Assembly: GCF_003640665.1 (NCBI RefSeq)
Contig: NZ_QQXL01000007.1
Coordinates: 1 to 64,000 of the forward strand
Direction: 5' to 3'
Origin: Galactobacter caseinivorans
Lineage (GTDB): Bacteria; Actinomycetota; Actinomycetes; Actinomycetales; Micrococcaceae
Length of the DNA: 64,000 bases
Made by a program: the position numbers and the translations under genes
The notes under the pieces: model-generated
What the model was told of the DNA's origin: nothing
Seen by the model: only the letters and a program-made list of their open reading frames with translations
Databases searched by the model: none
In this document: piece after piece, positions 41,401-51,575 of the stretch
Layout: the number at the start of each line of letters is the position of its first letter
How positions within the stretch are numbered: position 1 is the stretch's first letter

Positions 41401-41975
41401 AATTTGCGGCCCTGGAGGAGCGCCACGGCTACCTCACCGGACAGTTGGCGGACCTGCGGCGCAGCCGGCAGGACCTACTGGAACTGGTCCGCGAGGTGGA
41501 TGAGCACGTGCGCGCCGTCTTTGCGGAGGCCTTTGACGACACGGCCCGCGAGTTTGTGAAGGTCTTTGACAGGCTTTTCCCAGGCGGCGAGGGGCGGCTA
41601 CGGCTCACTGACCCATCTGACATGCTGACGACCGGAATCGAGGTGGAGGCGCGCCCGGCAGGCAAGAAGGTCAAGCGGCTCTCGCTGCTCTCCGGTGGCG
41701 AGCGCTCCCTCACGGCCATTGCGCTGCTGGTGGCGATCTTCACCGCCCGCCCCTCCCCGTTCTATGTGATGGATGAGGTGGAGGCGGCGCTGGATGAGCG
41801 CAACCTGATGCGCCTGCTTTCCGTGTTCTCCGATCTGCGCCAGCACAGCCAGCTGATCATCATCACCCACCAGAAACACACCATGGACATCGCGGACGCC
41901 CTCTACGGAGTGTCCATGCGCGGCGACGGGGTGACCAAGGTGATTTCCCAGCGACTGGACCGCGAAGGCGCTTAG
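38415..41975 (+). CDS. smc: Chromosome segregation protein SMC
   Basis: SMC is the coiled-coil ATPase of the bacterial condensin that organises and segregates the chromosome with ScpA/ScpB. The 1186-residue product has Walker A VVGPNGSGKSNVVDALAW (about residues 29-46), GQGQLDRVLRATPEDRR, a long coiled coil rich in Ala/Glu/Arg, a hinge at about 510-650 (GDKITVRAGAEAAVQAAL ... GNDTALLVRR), the return coil, and the C-terminal signature LSLLSGGERSLTAIALL with Walker B PFYVMDEVEAALDERN. TTG 38415 is chosen because homologues begin (M)YLKTLTVRGFKSFA; upstream codons in frame are not conserved. Confidence 0.94.
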   Translation: MYLKTLTVRGFKSFASATTFEFEPGVTAVVGPNGSGKSNVVDALAWVMGEQGAKTLRGGKMEDVIFAGTSDRPALGRAQVTLTIDNTDGALPIEYTEVTISRTLFRSGGSEYAINGSPCRLLDIQELLSDSGLGREMHVIVGQGQLDRVLRATPEDRRGFIEEAAGILKHRRRKEKTLRKLDATQANLQRLEDLTQEIGKQLKPLGKQAAAARRARTVQATVRDARARLLADDLVGLEDQAKTAREALEQLEELRRAAAQAQEGAAGEVARLEAEAARSAPETAAARTTWYELARLQERFKALGSLAQERRRLLGATEEPVGGEDPDRLEHRAAQSAQEAQQAEQAVEMAAAALTEAGTARGAAESAQAQEDARLTALLRAVADRREGLARLAGQVGTARQRVESSEGERLRAAQQRDAARQRHDEASQALGGAQEAATDASAQATEPTQRVARERELLRAARAELTQAREAVGPLAERRAALEARVQVLGESLPGIEGAQELLRPHAERLLGVLGDKITVRAGAEAAVQAALAGAERGVIAADPQLLLDVADAAASGVAGSVRLLGAGSATEQASWPTGLGRVSELLTADQEAAGIVDALLSGIAWAPSDAEAAQAAREHGLVVVTMDGHRWDPNGVSIGAGNDTALLVRRRSLEEAGTELEAARTAEAAARTLAAEHAPAVDAAQARLADAEHHARAAADASRAAGAEAQRLESLSLHSAQDAQRATLAEAKAAEQVALAHTALAELMERLEAAQAVPAEQEPSTADRDRLAHAAVDSRAAEVEARLSLRTAEEGARRLRERERALLRAAEAERRAREEAQRRAAQRARKAARAETVAHAVEQALRPLGASVEAAERAVQQAEEAERRRSVELETSRARLSAASAELARLLELAHADELAGADRQARWEHLAERALSELSMTPEHLVEHFGPHRPVPVEEEGGDKWATLRQEVDQDGVPTGGVPFDRTEQEKRLKRAERDLSTLGRVNPLALEEFAALEERHGYLTGQLADLRRSRQDLLELVREVDEHVRAVFAEAFDDTAREFVKVFDRLFPGGEGRLRLTDPSDMLTTGIEVEARPAGKKVKRLSLLSGGERSLTAIALLVAIFTARPSPFYVMDEVEAALDERNLMRLLSVFSDLRQHSQLIIITHQKHTMDIADALYGVSMRGDGVTKVISQRLDREGA

Positions 41976-42047
41976 CCGCGCCACCACGCGGATACCATGA
42001 GGGGTGCCTACGCCAGGGCGCACACAGCAGAGCAGGAGCCCAGCATC

Positions 42048-43565
42048 ATGGTGGATCAAACCCCACTCGTCAGCGTGATCATTCCCGTCTACAACTCCAT
42101 GCCTTACCTGACGCAGACGCTCAGCTCCGTGCTGGCGCAGGATCTGCCAGACGGCGCGCTGGAGGTCATCGCGGTGGATGATGGGTCCACGGACGGCTCC
42201 GGCGAGGAACTTGACCGCTTTGCCGCACTGGATGCCAGGCTCACCGTGATCCACCAGCCCAACAGCGGCTGGCCCGGTATGCCCCGCAACAAGGGCCTGG
42301 CGCTGGCGAGTGGCGAGTTCGTGTTCTTCATGGATTCCGATGACACCATGGCGCCGGACGCCCTGCGGGTCATGGCGCAGATGGCGCAGGAGGACGGCGC
42401 GGACGTGGTGATTCCGCGCATGCAGGGCACCGGCGGCCGCGGCGTCCAGGGGCTCTTCACCAAGCACCCCCACGGCAAGATCACCGTGAACCGCGCCATG
42501 GAGACCATCTCCCCGCAAAAGCTGTTCCGGATGAGCCTGGTGCGCCAGCACCAACTGGGCTTCCCGGAGGGCAAGGTGCGCCTAGAGGATGGCATGTTCG
42601 TGGCGCGCGCCTATGTGCTCGCCACGCGGATCGACATCTTCACCGAGCGCCCGCTCTACTTCATCGCCACGCGGGATGACGGTCAGAACATCTCGGCTCA
42701 GTCCTTTGACCCGGCCGGCTACGACCAGTCGGTGCGCACCATCGCCGGGATCCTTCGCGAGGGCACCCCGGACGCCGCCGCCGGGGACCGGCTGGTGCTT
42801 GAGCTCTTCCAGCGCAAGGGCCTGCGTTTCTACGCGCCCAAGCGGTGGCTCAAGATGAAGCCGGAGCGCCAGGCGGCGTGGATTCGCCTGCACCATCAGT
42901 TCATGCAGGACCTGATCCCGGCGGGCCTCGAAGCCAGCGCCGCTAAGGCCACGGATGCCAGCAAGCTGGCGCTGATCAGGGCCTCTGATCTGGAGGGCAT
43001 GCGTGAGCTGGTCTCCGCAGCATCCCAGTTTGAGCACGCCGCCGTGCTGGCGGCGGCCACGGCGCCCGCCGGCGTGCTTGACCTCAAGATCAAGGTGAAC
43101 CGGCCGGTCGCGGCCGCCAGCCGCGACACGGAAAAGACCGTGCCCGCCCGGGCCAAGGCGGCCTCCGTGGTGGCCCTCGCAGCCACCCCGCTGCAGCGCT
43201 GGAAGCTGACGCGTGGCGCCACCAGGCGCCTGGAGGAACTGGTGGCTGGCTCCGGCCCGCAGGTGCTGCTGGAGCTCAGTGGGCGCAAGAAGAACAAGAT
43301 CACCGCCATCCGGGGGCGCCTGCACTCGGTCTCCGCGGACCGAACGGAGCTGGAGTATCACTTTGTGATCCCGGATGAGCGGCTGCGGCACTACCGCGGG
43401 GACATCGTGGATGCCTGGACCGTGGGGCGTTCAGAGAAAGGGCGGCTGGGGGAGCGCGTGCGCGTCTCAGTGGGCGGCGGCGCCCCCTTGGCTCACGCGC
43501 GCGGCCTGCGCAACTACGCCACGATTCAGAACAACTTCAGCATCGATCTGCGCAAGTCCAAGTAG
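42048..43565 (+). CDS. GT2 glycosyltransferase with C-terminal accessory domain
   Basis: The 505-residue product has an N-terminal GT-A family 2 domain (residues about 8-220: VSVIIPVYNSMPYLTQTL, VDDGSTDGSGEELD, NSGWPGMPRNKGLAL, FFMDSDDTMAPDAL, VRLEDGMFVARAYVL). About 280 further residues resemble the tails of the locus GT2 proteins. It shares the NSGWPGxPRN motif and overall plan with the frameshifted GT2 at 22207, so it may act on the same polymer although it lies between smc and the MFS gene. AGGAG precedes ATG 42048; TACCAT at 41993-41998 could be a -10 box. Confidence 0.85.
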   Translation: MVDQTPLVSVIIPVYNSMPYLTQTLSSVLAQDLPDGALEVIAVDDGSTDGSGEELDRFAALDARLTVIHQPNSGWPGMPRNKGLALASGEFVFFMDSDDTMAPDALRVMAQMAQEDGADVVIPRMQGTGGRGVQGLFTKHPHGKITVNRAMETISPQKLFRMSLVRQHQLGFPEGKVRLEDGMFVARAYVLATRIDIFTERPLYFIATRDDGQNISAQSFDPAGYDQSVRTIAGILREGTPDAAAGDRLVLELFQRKGLRFYAPKRWLKMKPERQAAWIRLHHQFMQDLIPAGLEASAAKATDASKLALIRASDLEGMRELVSAASQFEHAAVLAAATAPAGVLDLKIKVNRPVAAASRDTEKTVPARAKAASVVALAATPLQRWKLTRGATRRLEELVAGSGPQVLLELSGRKKNKITAIRGRLHSVSADRTELEYHFVIPDERLRHYRGDIVDAWTVGRSEKGRLGERVRVSVGGGAPLAHARGLRNYATIQNNFSIDLRKSK

Positions 43566-43574
43566 CCGCGCGGT

Positions 43575-44783
43575 TCAGGCCCGTCGCGGTTCCTTGACGC
43601 GAGCCCAGGCCAGCACGCCGGCTGCCATCACCACACCGGAGAGCACAAAGGCCCACTGGTAACCCCAGTGATCCGCGATCCAGCCGGCGATGATGGGCGC
43701 GAAGATGGCGGGCAGGTCAGCAGACATCTGGAAGGTGGCCATGGTGCGGCCGGCGCTGTAGTTGGGCCCCACGGTGTCCGCGACGGTGGCCTGCTGGGAG
43801 GGTCCAAAGAGGCCCGTGCCAAAGCCCGATATCAGGGAGGCGGCCACCAGCACCCAGGCGTTGGGGCTGAATCCCACCACCGCGCTCGTGGCCGCGGCAA
43901 TGCTCATGCCCACGATGATGGGTGTGCGCCGGCCCACCCGGTCAGACCAGCGACCGGAGAACGTCAGGGCCGCGGCGTTGCCCGCAGCAAAGGCGGTGAG
44001 CACCAGGCCCACCTGCAGCGGATCAAGCCCAAGGGCCATGGCCGCAAAAAGCGGGATGATGGCCGTGCGCACACCAAAGGTGACCCAGCCATTGCCGAAG
44101 TTGCCGATCAGGGCCGCGCGGTAGGCGGGAACCTTCCAGGCCTGGCTCAGGGGCAGCGGCGGCTTGGTGTCCTGATCGCGTTTCCTGGCCTTGCCGCCCA
44201 CGCCCACCAGGAAGAAGAAGACCACGCCGGCGGCAATCACCAGCGCCACCCCGTAGATGATGAAGGGCATGCGGTAGCCAAGGGGTGCCAGCAGCCCGCC
44301 GACCAGCGGCCCGGCCACGTTGCCGAAGAGGAAGGCCCCGCCGTAGAGGCCAGAGATGCGCCCACGCAGGGAGGCGGGGGAGCGGCGGGCAATGAAGCTG
44401 GCCGCGGAGACGGTGAAGAGGGTGGAGCCAACCCCGCCAAGGGCGCGTACGGCGATGAGGGTCCAGTAGTCCTGAGCAAAGGCGCACCCCAGGGTGGAGA
44501 GGGCCACGATCAGCACGCCTGTCACGTAGCCCACGGGCTCACCGAAGCGCTCCGTGATGCGGCCGGAGAAGGGAGCAAAGAGCAGGCGGGTGGCGGCAAA
44601 CACGGAGACGATGGCCGCGGCGGCGGCGTTGGTGACGTCAAAGCTCTTGGCGTACTGCGGCAGGATCGGGGCAATCAGCCCAAAGCCGAGCGCAACAATC
44701 ACAGCGGCGGCAATGAGCACCAGAATGTCGCGGGGGATTCGTTCTTCTGGCAGTGTTCGCGCGGCGGCGGGAGGAGTAGGCAT
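43575..44783 (-). CDS. MFS transporter (drug/metabolite efflux type)
   Basis: The 402-residue membrane protein has 12 predicted helices in two halves. Motif-A-like loops are FSGRITERFGEPVGY after helix 2 and FSGRWSDRVGRRTPI in the second half. The central loop is basic (GKARKRDQDTK). This is the pattern of the DHA1-type multidrug/efflux MFS family. The substrate is unknown. There is no Shine-Dalgarno; TAGCAT lies nine bases ahead of the ATG. It is convergent with the GT2 gene and divergent from ftsY. Confidence 0.85.
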   Translation of the reverse strand: MPTPPAAARTLPEERIPRDILVLIAAAVIVALGFGLIAPILPQYAKSFDVTNAAAAAIVSVFAATRLLFAPFSGRITERFGEPVGYVTGVLIVALSTLGCAFAQDYWTLIAVRALGGVGSTLFTVSAASFIARRSPASLRGRISGLYGGAFLFGNVAGPLVGGLLAPLGYRMPFIIYGVALVIAAGVVFFFLVGVGGKARKRDQDTKPPLPLSQAWKVPAYRAALIGNFGNGWVTFGVRTAIIPLFAAMALGLDPLQVGLVLTAFAAGNAAALTFSGRWSDRVGRRTPIIVGMSIAAATSAVVGFSPNAWVLVAASLISGFGTGLFGPSQQATVADTVGPNYSAGRTMATFQMSADLPAIFAPIIAGWIADHWGYQWAFVLSGVVMAAGVLAWARVKEPRRA

Positions 44784-44792
44784 GGCGACTCA

Positions 44793-44798
44793 ATGCTA
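44793..44798 (-). promoter_or_regulatory. Putative -10 box (TAGCAT) of the MFS gene
   Basis: TAGCAT on the minus strand lies nine bases before the MFS ATG, leaving at most a very short leader. Confidence 0.4.
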
Positions 44799-44856
44799 GC
44801 CCCGTGCGGCCGCGACGGGCGGGCTGGGGCGGGGCGGCTGTGAGAGAGTTGCTTTT

Positions 44857-46056
44857 GTGACTGACATTGCCCTTCCCCTGATCATCGCCGCCGTTGTTCT
44901 GGTGGTTGTTCTTGCGGTCGCGATCCCGCTCCTCGTGAGCGCCTCGCGTCGGCGCAAGACCACCGACACCGGCCCGCGAGATGCCAATGATCCAGCCCCC
45001 GCCCCGACCACCACGGTCCCCATGTCCGCGGACGAGGGCGCCCCGGTGGCGACCGGGCCTCCTGGCACCGGCGCAGACGCGCTGGCCACGGAGGACGCGG
45101 AGGCGCCGGCTGAGACCGCCCTGGAGCGTCCGGAACCAGTCCAGGGCCGCCTGGCGCGCCTGCGGGCCCGGCTCTCCAAGTCCAACAACGTCTTTGGCAA
45201 GGGCCTGCTTGCCCTGCTCTCTCGCGAGACCATCGACGAGGACGTGTGGGATGAAATCGAGATCACCCTGCTCTCCGCAGACCTGGGAACGGATGCCACG
45301 GATGACCTGATGCTCCAGCTGCGTGCCCGCGTCAAGGTGGAGGGCTCCCGCACCCCGGAGCGCGTCAAGGAGATCCTCACCGAGGAGCTGCTTGAACTGG
45401 TGGATCCGTCCATGGATCGCAGCCTCTCCACGGATCGCCTGGATGACAAGCCAAGCGTGATCCTGGTGGTGGGCGTAAACGGCGTGGGCAAGACCACCAC
45501 GATCGGCAAGCTGGCTCGCGTGCTCGTGGCAGAGGACAAGGATGTGCTGCTGGGAGCGGCAGATACCTTCCGCGCCGCCGCCGCGGAGCAGCTGGCCACG
45601 TGGGGAGCCCGCGTGGGCGTGCCCACCGTCAAGTCCTCCCAGGACGGTGCGGACCCCGCCTCCGTGGCCTTTGACGCCGTCAAGGCCGGCGTTGATGCGG
45701 AGGTCGACGTGGTCATGGTGGACACCGCAGGGCGCCTGCAGAACAAGTCCAACCTCATGGATGAGCTGGGCAAGATCAAGCGCGTCATCGAGAAGACCGC
45801 CCCGGTCCGAGAGACGCTGCTGGTCCTTGACGCTACGACAGGGCAGAACGGCCTGCAGCAGGCCAAGGTCTTTGCCGAGGTCGTGGACATCACCGGGATT
45901 GTCCTGACCAAGCTGGACGGCACGGCCAAGGGCGGCATCGTCGTGGCCATGCAGCGCCAGCTCGGCGTCCCCGTCAAGCTGATTGGTCTGGGAGAGGGCC
46001 CGGATGACCTGGCCCCGTTTGAGCCCCAGGCCTTTGTGGACGCGATCCTCGACTGA
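44857..46056 (+). CDS. ftsY: Signal recognition particle receptor FtsY
   Basis: FtsY docks SRP-ribosome complexes at the membrane. The 399-residue product has an N-terminal membrane helix (about 7-30: PLIIAAVVLVVVLAVAIPLL), as in other actinobacterial FtsY proteins, an acidic Pro/Ala-rich linker (about 35-95), the N domain, and the G domain with VVGVNGVGKTTTIGKLARVL (P-loop near residue 205), DTFRAAAAEQLATW, VDTAGRLQNKSNLMDEL, TKLDGTAKGG and GLGEGPDDLAPF. The start is GTG 44857, with only a weak ribosome site. Its partner ffh is 3.9 kb downstream. Confidence 0.95.
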   Translation: MTDIALPLIIAAVVLVVVLAVAIPLLVSASRRRKTTDTGPRDANDPAPAPTTTVPMSADEGAPVATGPPGTGADALATEDAEAPAETALERPEPVQGRLARLRARLSKSNNVFGKGLLALLSRETIDEDVWDEIEITLLSADLGTDATDDLMLQLRARVKVEGSRTPERVKEILTEELLELVDPSMDRSLSTDRLDDKPSVILVVGVNGVGKTTTIGKLARVLVAEDKDVLLGAADTFRAAAAEQLATWGARVGVPTVKSSQDGADPASVAFDAVKAGVDAEVDVVMVDTAGRLQNKSNLMDELGKIKRVIEKTAPVRETLLVLDATTGQNGLQQAKVFAEVVDITGIVLTKLDGTAKGGIVVAMQRQLGVPVKLIGLGEGPDDLAPFEPQAFVDAILD

Positions 46057-46382
46057 GCACCCCGTTCACCCGCGCCGCAACAGGCGCCACCCACGCACGG
46101 CGCGTGGCCCGCAGTCTGGGCCACGCGCCGTCGTGCATCGGAAGGCCCGCGCCGTCGTGCATCAGAAAGGAACGCGCCGTCGTGCAGTAAAAAACCCGGC
46201 CCGACGACGCCGCCTCACCTCCCGGGGAAACGGCGCCGAAACCTGCCAGACACGCGCGCTACACGGGGCGGGCCGGATGGCAACAGGAACGAAACCTCAT
46301 TCTCCCCTTGACTGAAACACCGGGGCGGGAGGCTTAAGGCCATGCGGGAAGCTCGCCCGCTCGTGACCTTAGGAGGATGGCG
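46057..46382. other. 326-base intergenic region ftsY-amt
   Basis: No gene is supported here. It contains a 12-bp hairpin GGCGCGTGGCCC (46099-46110) / GGGCCACGCGCC (46118-46129) just after ftsY, a set of short tandem repeats (46124-46186), and further down TTGACT (46308-46313), a possible -35 element for amt without a clear -10. Two GAAAC words (46291 and 46314) recall GlnR half-sites, but the matching GTNAC partners are missing. AGGAGG at 46371-46376 is the amt ribosome site. Confidence 0.6.
46124..46186. repeat. Three tandem copies of CGCGCCGTCGTGCA
   Basis: The 14-base core CGCGCCGTCGTGCA occurs exactly at 46124-46137, 46148-46161 and 46173-46186, with periods of 24 and 25 bases; the first two copies continue with similar bases (TCGGAAGG, TCAGAAAGG). 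The first copy overlaps the 3' arm of the ftsY hairpin. The CGTCGTGC core plus trailing GAAA matches the minus-strand reading of the 88-161 repeats. Confidence 0.85.
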
Positions 46383-48103
<1,721 letters not shown>

Positions 48104-48148
48104 GGGCGGAGAGCGGGCCGCCTCATGACGGCAGCGGTCTGTGAGACA

Positions 48149-48190
48149 CGGCGGGGCCGGCGCATGGTGCGCCGGCCCCGCCGTTTTCTT
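48149..48190 (+). terminator. Intrinsic terminator of amt-glnK
   Basis: A perfect 15-bp stem CGGCGGGGCCGGCGC (48149-48163) / GCGCCGGCCCCGCCG (48169-48183) with a 5-base loop is followed by TTTTCTT. It stands 45 bases after the glnK stop and faces the convergent zwf paralogue. Confidence 0.92.
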
Positions 48191-48219
48191 TCCGTATTCT
48201 TCCCAGTGCCGCGTACGCC

Positions 48220-49680
48220 TCAGCGGGGCGGCAAGCCCGTGCCGTCGTCCTCTTCGGGGACGGGCCAGGCGACGGGCCCGTCCGATCCGGCCGGGTATTC
48301 CTCCAGCTCCACCTCGTCGCGGCCCCAGGCCTCAAGGATGGGATCGACGATGCGCCAGCACTCCTCCGCCGCGTCCCCACGCACGGACAGGGTCAGGTCG
48401 CCATCCATGACGGAGGAGATGACCTCGCCGTAGGGCAGGACGCGGGAGGAGGACAGGGCCGTTTTCAGGGCAACCCGGTCCAGTTGGAAGGGGTTACCGG
48501 GGCCGTTCACGTCCAGCTCCAGCTTGAGGGTGGCCGGGCCAAGACCAATGCGCAGCCGGGTGGGGTTATCCACCCCGGTGAAGCCCGCGGGCAGGTATGA
48601 GACGGGCTTGAAGGTCACCACAATCTCCTTGCGGGGCTCCCCAAGGGCCTTGCCGGAGCGAATGGTGATGGGGACGCCGGCCCAGCGGGAGGCCTTGACC
48701 CGCAGGCGGATCTGCGCCAGCGTCTCGGTGTGGTTGGTCTCCGTCACGCCGGGCTCGCTGACGTAGTCAGGAACGGGGCGGTCCTGGATACTTCCCGCCG
48801 AGTAGCGCGCGCGGCGCGTGGCCTCTTCCATGGTGCCGTCCAACTCCGTGGCTCGCAGCACTTCACCCACGCGGTCCCGCAGGTCCCGCTCCGTGAGCGT
48901 GCTGGGCTGATCCATGAGGATGAACGCCATGATCTGGAGCAGATGGGACTGAATCATGTCCCGCAAGGCGCCGGCCGTGTCGTAGTAGCCCGCGCGGCCC
49001 TCAAGGGCCAGGTCCTCGTCATAGATCACGTCGATGCTCTCCACCTCATCGGCGTTGAGCATGGGCTCAATGAAGCGGTTGGCAAAGCGCAACCCAAGAA
49101 TGTTGAGCACCGTTGACTTGGCCAGGAAGTGATCTACGCGGTGAATCTGTGACTCCGGCACCAAGCGGGTCAACGCCTGGTTCAGGTGACGGGCGCTGGC
49201 CTGGTCGTGGCCAAAGGGCTTCTCCAACACCAAGACGGTGCCCTCGGCAAGAGCCCCGGGTTCCAGTGCCTCCAGGCCCTTCTGGGTCACGGCGGGCGGG
49301 AGAGCAAAGAAGAGCGCCGTGTGTCCCGGGTCAATCGCAGAGACGCGGGCCAGGAGGGCCGGATCGCTGGCGTCTCCCGTGATGAGGGTGGCGCCCTCCA
49401 ACGTTCGCTTGAGCATCTCGTCGCCGTTACCGCGAGACTTCCCAATCCACGGTGAGAACGCAGCGTTGATGCGGTCGTGGAAGGCCTCCGTGGTGTGCTG
49501 CGGGCCAGCCACGCCCACGATGTTCAGGCCCTTTGTCTGGCCCTCCGCCAAGAGGGAGGCGATGCCGGGCAGCAACAGTCGCGAGGTCAGGTCACCGGAG
49601 ACACCCAGGATCACCAGGGTGCTCACACGCTCAGGCGTGGCGACGGAATGGGCGGGGCTGACAAAGGCTGGTGAGATCAC
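48220..49680 (-). CDS. Glucose-6-phosphate dehydrogenase family protein (divergent paralogue)
   Basis: G6PD oxidises glucose-6-phosphate to 6-phosphogluconolactone with NADP. The product (about 486 residues from GTG 49680) has LVILGVSGDLTSRLLLPGI (canonical GASGDLTKRK), VLVLEKPFGHDQASARHLN, HRVDHFLAKSTVLNILGLRFAN (canonical RIDHYLGKE), GYYDTAGALRDMIQSHLLQIM and VPITIRSGKAL. The catalytic His and Lys remain but several near-invariant positions differ, so it is a divergent paralogue whose cofactor or substrate may differ. An ATG at 49776 with GGAG upstream is an alternative start. It is divergent from ffh. Confidence 0.82.
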   Translation of the reverse strand: MISPAFVSPAHSVATPERVSTLVILGVSGDLTSRLLLPGIASLLAEGQTKGLNIVGVAGPQHTTEAFHDRINAAFSPWIGKSRGNGDEMLKRTLEGATLITGDASDPALLARVSAIDPGHTALFFALPPAVTQKGLEALEPGALAEGTVLVLEKPFGHDQASARHLNQALTRLVPESQIHRVDHFLAKSTVLNILGLRFANRFIEPMLNADEVESIDVIYDEDLALEGRAGYYDTAGALRDMIQSHLLQIMAFILMDQPSTLTERDLRDRVGEVLRATELDGTMEEATRRARYSAGSIQDRPVPDYVSEPGVTETNHTETLAQIRLRVKASRWAGVPITIRSGKALGEPRKEIVVTFKPVSYLPAGFTGVDNPTRLRIGLGPATLKLELDVNGPGNPFQLDRVALKTALSSSRVLPYGEVISSVMDGDLTLSVRGDAAEECWRIVDPILEAWGRDEVELEEYPAGSDGPVAWPVPEEDDGTGLPPR

Positions 49681-49864
49681 CCGCCCCACTCTGGCCTGCT
49701 CGCCGCCCGCGCGCAACGATCCGCGCCACAGTGTTGCTGTGCTTTGGCTCTCGCGAGCACCGGCTCTCCCCGACATGACGCGCTCCGTTCGCGTTGCGGG
49801 ACGCTTGCCACGACGCGCCGTGCCGAGCGCCACCGGGCCGCGCCGCGGCGTCGGGCATGGCCTG

Positions 49865-49870
49865 TATCCT
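49865..49870 (+). promoter_or_regulatory. Putative -10 box (TATCCT) of ffh
   Basis: TATCCT preceded by TG lies about 80 bases ahead of the ffh GTG, in the divergent zwf/ffh spacer. No clear -35 is visible. Confidence 0.4.
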
Positions 49871-49949
49871 GGGTGGTCGGGACGAATGTCCCCTCGCCGC
49901 CTGGACGGGCGGTGTTTACGAAGTCCCTCACGTCAGGAAGCGCACACAC

Positions 49950-51500
49950 GTGTTCAACTCACTCTCGGACCGCCTTTCCGCCACGTTCAAGAACCTGCGC
50001 GGCAAGGGACGCCTCACCGAGGCGGATGTCGACGGCACCGTCCGGGAGATCCGCCGGGCGCTGCTGGACGCCGACGTTGCGGTGTCCGTGGCCCGTGAGT
50101 TTGCGGCCAAGGTCAAGGAACGCGCCCTCGGCGCCGAGGTCTCAGAGGCGCTGAACCCCGCCCAGCAGGTCGTCAAGATCGTCAACGAGGAGCTGCAGAG
50201 CATCCTCGGTGGCCAGACCCGCCGCCTGAATTACGCCAAGGTTGGCCCCACCATCATCATGCTGGCGGGCCTGCAGGGTGCGGGTAAGACCACGCTGGCC
50301 GGCAAGCTGGCCAAGTCGCTGGCCTCTGAGGGCCACACGCCGCTGCTCGTGGCCGCCGACCTGCAGCGACCCAACGCCGTGACCCAGCTCAAGGTGGTGG
50401 GTGAGCGCGCAGGCGTGCCCGTGTACGCGCCGCACCCCGGCGTGCAGTCTGACTTTGATGAGCTCACCGGCGATCCGGTCGTGGTGGCTCGCAACGGTGT
50501 CTCCGAGGCCCGCCAGAAGCAGCACGATGTGGTCATCGTGGATACCGCCGGCCGCCTGGGCGTGGACGCGGAGCTCATGAAGCAGGCCCGCGACATCCGC
50601 GACGCCATCCGCCCCAACGAGATCCTCTTCGTCATCGACGCCATGATTGGCCAGGACGCCGTCAACACGGCGCTGGCCTTTGACGAGGGTGTGGACTTCA
50701 CCGGCGTGGTGCTCTCCAAGCTGGACGGCGATGCCCGCGGCGGCGCCGCCCTGTCCGTGGCCTCCGTGACCGGCAAGCCCATCATGTTTGCCTCCACCGG
50801 CGAGAACGTGAATGACTTTGAGGTCTTCCACCCGGACCGCATGGCCGGACGCATCCTCGACATGGGTGACGTGCTCACCCTGATTGAGCAGGCGGAGAAG
50901 ACCTGGGACAAGGGCGAAGCCGAGCGCATGGCCCAGAAGTTTGCCGATCAGGAGGACTTCACCCTTGAAGACTTCCTGGCGCAGATGCAGCAGATCAAGA
51001 AGATGGGCAGCCTCAAGAAGATGCTGACCATGATGCCCGGCGCCAACGTCTCCAAGCAGCAGCTGGAGCAGTTCGACGACCGCCAGGCGGACCGTATCGA
51101 GGCCATTGTGCGTTCCATGACCAAGCACGAACGTGTGGCACCCAAGATCATCAACGGCTCACGCCGCGCCCGCATTGCCCGCGGTTCCGGCGTCTCCGTC
51201 TCCGAGGTGAACCAGCTCCTTGAGCGCTTCACCGAGGCCCAGAAGATGATGAAGAAGCTTGCGGCAGGCGGCGGCATCCCCGGCGTCCCCAGCGCCCGCG
51301 GCGGGAACAAGAAGAACGCCAAGGGCGGGAACAAGAAGAAGCAGAAGTTTGGCAACCCGGCCAAGGCGGCACAGGCGGCCCTGGAAGCGGAGAACAAGTC
51401 CAAGGCCCAGGCCGGCGCCGCCTTCGGTGCGGCCAAGAGCGCCGACATCAAGCCAGAGGACCTGAACCTGCCCAAGGGCTTTGAGAAGTTCCTGCGCTGA
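49950..51500 (+). CDS. ffh: Signal recognition particle protein Ffh
   Basis: Ffh binds 4.5S RNA and nascent signal peptides and targets them to FtsY. The 516-residue product begins MFNSLSDRLSATFKNLRGKG (N domain), then the G domain with GLQGAGKTTLAGKLAKSL (P-loop at residues 107-114), DLQRPNAVTQL, VDTAGRLGVDAELM and SKLDGDARGGAALS, then the methionine-rich M domain (about 330-435: LAQMQQIKKMGSLKKMLTMMPG). A Lys/Gly/Ala-rich tail (GGNKKNAKGGNKKKQKFG) follows and may contact RNA. GTG 49950 has AGGAAG upstream; the longer open frame is not conserved. Confidence 0.96.
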   Translation: MFNSLSDRLSATFKNLRGKGRLTEADVDGTVREIRRALLDADVAVSVAREFAAKVKERALGAEVSEALNPAQQVVKIVNEELQSILGGQTRRLNYAKVGPTIIMLAGLQGAGKTTLAGKLAKSLASEGHTPLLVAADLQRPNAVTQLKVVGERAGVPVYAPHPGVQSDFDELTGDPVVVARNGVSEARQKQHDVVIVDTAGRLGVDAELMKQARDIRDAIRPNEILFVIDAMIGQDAVNTALAFDEGVDFTGVVLSKLDGDARGGAALSVASVTGKPIMFASTGENVNDFEVFHPDRMAGRILDMGDVLTLIEQAEKTWDKGEAERMAQKFADQEDFTLEDFLAQMQQIKKMGSLKKMLTMMPGANVSKQQLEQFDDRQADRIEAIVRSMTKHERVAPKIINGSRRARIARGSGVSVSEVNQLLERFTEAQKMMKKLAAGGGIPGVPSARGGNKKNAKGGNKKKQKFGNPAKAAQAALEAENKSKAQAGAAFGAAKSADIKPEDLNLPKGFEKFLR

Positions 51501-51575
51501 CCCCGCTTGACTGAGCCCGTCTCACGGGGCGGGCCACCGAGGCCCTGACCGAGCCGCCCGAAAGGACACCCAGCG

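Noticed and set aside
43668-44843. 391-residue plus-strand frame opposite the MFS gene
   Set aside because: Gly/His/Arg-rich shadow; the minus strand has 12 predicted helices and MFS motifs.
46291-46318. GlnR-type operator ahead of amt
   Set aside because: Two GAAAC words occur 23 bases apart but the required GTNAC partners 11 bases away are missing.
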